From Armatimonadota bacterium (GTDB lineage Bacteria; Armatimonadota; Fimbriimonadia; Fimbriimonadales; Fimbriimonadaceae), in contig JANYCU010000033.1 of assembly GCA_025360125.1 (NCBI GenBank), positions 60,189 to 124,188 on the forward strand: a stretch of 64,000 nucleotides of DNA, read 5' to 3'. Below, piece after piece: positions 61,745 to 64,000 of the stretch. Position 1 is the first letter of the stretch. Each line of letters begins with the position of its first letter. A program made the position numbers and the translations under genes. Under the pieces are notes generated by a model, which saw only the letters and a list, made by a program, of their open reading frames with translations, was not told the origin of the DNA and searched no databases.

Positions 61745-64000
61745 GTGAAAAAAACTGGAATCATCATTGCCGCCCTGCTCGCTACAGTGAACATGGCATT
61801 TGCAGACATCGTCGGCAAGGCAGTAACTGTTCAAACTAAGCCAATCATTCGGACTTCGGACCAACTGATGGCCAATGAGCGAGCGTACGGCCCCAAATTA
61901 CCAATTCGAAAGATCAAGGACTTTGAAACGGAGCATGAATTTGACCGAAGTCATTTGCGCCAAAACCCCAATGCTATTCCTGGACCATCTTGGCCTTCGA
62001 ATCTGAACGATGTTCCGATAATCAATAACGGCAACACGAAAATTCATCGAGGACCACTTTTCTCGGTTCCGGTAAGTTTTGGTGGTCCGCAATCATCGGA
62101 AAGCGGTTTTGTTCCGCCGGATTCTGACGGTGACGTCAGCCTAAGCTCGGTTATTGTTGCCGCAAACGGACGAATCAAATCGTACAACCGAACGGGCACA
62201 CTCGGCACTCTAAATCTCGATACTTCGGTTTTCTTCGGCCCTCTTACACCTGTAGGCGGTACCAGTGATCCACGGGTTGTCTTCGATCGCCTCTCTCAAC
62301 GATGGTACGTTGAGATTTTAGATTTGGCAAGTACGAACAACCGACTTCTTCTTGCAGTAAGTAACGGCGAAGCCATCACGGGATCAACCGTCTGGTCATT
62401 CTTTGCTTTTGCCCAAAACGTCGGTGGTGGCGCAAGCGGGTTTGCCGACTATGCAACCTTGGGAGTCGATGCAAATGGAGTCTATATCGGTACAAACCGA
62501 TTCAGCGGTTCATTTGCTAACTGCGATCTATTTGCCATCAACAAGGCTTCGCTCCTTGGTGGCTCTTTGGTTGTTACTGCTTTCCACAACGTTATTGCAG
62601 GAACCGGAACGGGAATGTTTACTCCTTGGCCATGTTCCAACGATGACCCAGCGGCTACTTCTGCTTTCGTTGTTGGCGTCGACAACGCAGTCTTCTCATT
62701 GTTAAGCTACCGTCGGGTGGCGTTCGCTGCAGGTGTCTTTACACTTGGAGCAAACGGAACGATCAATGTGAACACGACATCGGTTCCATTTACAATGCCG
62801 ATTCCAACGTCAGTGAGTACGACTGGATCAGTTGATTCGCTCGATGACCGACTGTTTTACGCTCGAGTCTTCACGAATCGCCTTACCGGAGCGATTACTG
62901 TCCATACCGCCCATGGAATCTCAACCGATGCAACTGGAACGTCAGGTGCGGGAAATAACCGAGCTTCGGCTCGTTGGTACAACATTGGTAATGTGTATTC
63001 TGGAACGGCGACTTTGACTGCATCAGGAACAGTTGTCGATCCTGCCGCTTCGGGATTCCAATACTGCACGATTCCTTCAACTGCAATGAACGGCCAAGGA
63101 CACCAGTTCATTGGCTTCTCAATGGGCAATGCTGCCAACTCACCAGGAGTTGCTGGTTCCTATCGATTGTCGACCGATCCTTCTGTCACGGCACCCACGT
63201 TGATTACGGCTGGTGCGAATTACTACAACCTGCAAAGTGGGACTCCTACCGGAAAGAGATGGGGCGACTATTCTTTCACCATGGTCGATCCACGCGACAT
63301 GATGAGTATTTGGTCATTCCAAGAGTATTGCAACTCAAATAACTCATGGCAAGTTCGAGCGATCAAGGTCTTAGCCCCCGCTCCAACGGTTGCGACGCTA
63401 ACCCCAAACAATGGAACTCAAGGTCAAACGTTGAACGTGGTGGTTGCAGGTACGGGAATCTTTGATCCAGATGCAACTTATCCTGATCACCTTGCATTCA
63501 GCTTTGGCGCGAACATTACCGTTAACTCGGTTACATGGAACAGCGCTACACAAGCGACCGTTAATGTCACCGTCGGAGCAAGTGCTGCGACTGGTGCCCG
63601 ATCAATTACATTGACGAACCCAGACGGACAAACCGCTACTGGATCGTTTACCGTAAACCTCGGAGTCAAAACCGTATCTGGCTCAATGAGTCTTTTCGGC
63701 TACACGGGACCAATCACGGGACTTCAATTCATCTATGAAATTCGCGACAGCGGAACGAATGCCTTGATCGAGACTCAGACTTTGACGGGCCTCGGAGCAG
63801 GAAACACGTTTAGCTTCAACACTTCGCAACCTGCAGGCAGCTATAAGCTGCGAATTCGAGGAATCAACCGATTCCTCGCTAGCTCGTTGCCGATGACGCT
63901 GAGTGCAACTGGTGCGACTGGTCTCACTTACTCATTGCTTAACGGCGATGCCAGTGCTGACAACATTGTTGGTGTTGCCGACTTCAACTTGCTGCGTGGC
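61745..64000 (+). CDS. Large secreted protein with IPT/TIG and dockerin-like domains (3' end outside window)
   Basis: 752 codons are present with no stop before the window end. GTG start with AGGAG ten bases upstream and signal peptide (KKTGIIIAALLATVNMAFAD). Residues about 90-540 form a propeller-like region (DGDVSLSSVIVAANGRIK, SDPRVVFDRLSQRWYVEIL, RWGDYSFTMVDPRDMMSIW). About 545-640 is an IPT/TIG immunoglobulin-like domain (PTVATLTPNNGTQGQTLNVV). After a carboxypeptidase-regulatory-like module the visible end NGDASADNIVGVADFNLLRG is the first half of a dockerin type I Ca2+ repeat. Role: extracellular, likely adhesive or carbohydrate-associated; enzyme activity not seen. Confidence 0.88.
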   Translation, partial: MKKTGIIIAALLATVNMAFADIVGKAVTVQTKPIIRTSDQLMANERAYGPKLPIRKIKDFETEHEFDRSHLRQNPNAIPGPSWPSNLNDVPIINNGNTKIHRGPLFSVPVSFGGPQSSESGFVPPDSDGDVSLSSVIVAANGRIKSYNRTGTLGTLNLDTSVFFGPLTPVGGTSDPRVVFDRLSQRWYVEILDLASTNNRLLLAVSNGEAITGSTVWSFFAFAQNVGGGASGFADYATLGVDANGVYIGTNRFSGSFANCDLFAINKASLLGGSLVVTAFHNVIAGTGTGMFTPWPCSNDDPAATSAFVVGVDNAVFSLLSYRRVAFAAGVFTLGANGTINVNTTSVPFTMPIPTSVSTTGSVDSLDDRLFYARVFTNRLTGAITVHTAHGISTDATGTSGAGNNRASARWYNIGNVYSGTATLTASGTVVDPAASGFQYCTIPSTAMNGQGHQFIGFSMGNAANSPGVAGSYRLSTDPSVTAPTLITAGANYYNLQSGTPTGKRWGDYSFTMVDPRDMMSIWSFQEYCNSNNSWQVRAIKVLAPAPTVATLTPNNGTQGQTLNVVVAGTGIFDPDATYPDHLAFSFGANITVNSVTWNSATQATVNVTVGASAATGARSITLTNPDGQTATGSFTVNLGVKTVSGSMSLFGYTGPITGLQFIYEIRDSGTNALIETQTLTGLGAGNTFSFNTSQPAGSYKLRIRGINRFLASSLPMTLSATGATGLTYSLLNGDASADNIVGVADFNLLRG

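Overview
The window looks like chromosomal DNA (roughly half G+C) from a free-living, heterotrophic, Gram-negative-type bacterium, most likely an armatimonadete of the Fimbriimonadia type. The support is three PEP-CTERM proteins ending in a VPEPA...LG.G..AL.RRR tail, many lipoproteins and secreted beta-propellers, a dockerin-like secreted protein, and intergenic palindromic repeats of a kind I associate with that phylum and the planctomycetes. This placement is inference; there is no rRNA gene. I found no tRNA, rRNA, CRISPR array, prophage or transposase. Almost all the sequence is ordinary protein-coding DNA with short intergenic gaps.

Layout. 1-5640: the start of coaD coupled to a peptide-type substrate-binding lipoprotein, three related small secreted proteins around a DUF2071/YqjF gene, and a Tat-exported GH109-type oxidoreductase/glycosidase. 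5731-22080: a rhamnose-use region. It holds an ABC transporter (rhaT-P-Q-S), a fused rhamnulose-1-phosphate aldolase/lactaldehyde dehydrogenase (rhaEW), lutA and lutB on the plus strand, and a minus-strand operon trmO-lutC-rhaB. A GH78 alpha-L-rhamnosidase follows after a DUF3500 gene. Together they would release rhamnose, import it, phosphorylate and cleave it, and oxidise the lactaldehyde via lactate to pyruvate; no rhamnose isomerase is visible. 22148-36889: BNR propeller, M28 peptidase, PAP2 phosphatase, a TauE-DUF3142 fusion coupled to a TPR lipoprotein, two paralogous 2-TM proteins, a six-hairpin glycosidase, Fpg, a di-haem peroxidase and three small GYF/zinc-ribbon membrane proteins. 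36961-50682: BNR protein, aconitase, S9 peptidase, purE, fabD, an MFS-rnhC pair, a methyltransferase, a tandem-GNAT protein and TatD. 50679-64000: small membrane protein, propeller, PEP-CTERM proteins, fabI, a four-helix-bundle gene flanked by inverted repeats, an unusual two-gene sugar ABC transporter in which the binding protein is fused to the MalF-type permease, an MFS transporter, and the first 752 residues of a large secreted protein.

Expression signals. At least 13 genes have a TANNNT-like -10 hexamer placed 6 or 7 bases before the start codon and no Shine-Dalgarno sequence, which suggests widespread leaderless transcription. Three further genes have GTTCTA at exactly the same place. 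Genes with good Shine-Dalgarno sites (the PEP-CTERM genes, some small membrane proteins, the BNR protein at 38856, the large protein at 61745) form the other class. The three PEP-CTERM genes share an upstream element built on AAAACCTCA with an AAAACC/GGTTTT inverted repeat. This element, the leaderless pattern, two structured repeats with a compensatory base-pair change, the inverted-repeat-flanked four-helix-bundle gene and the transporter fusion are the observations most worth follow-up.
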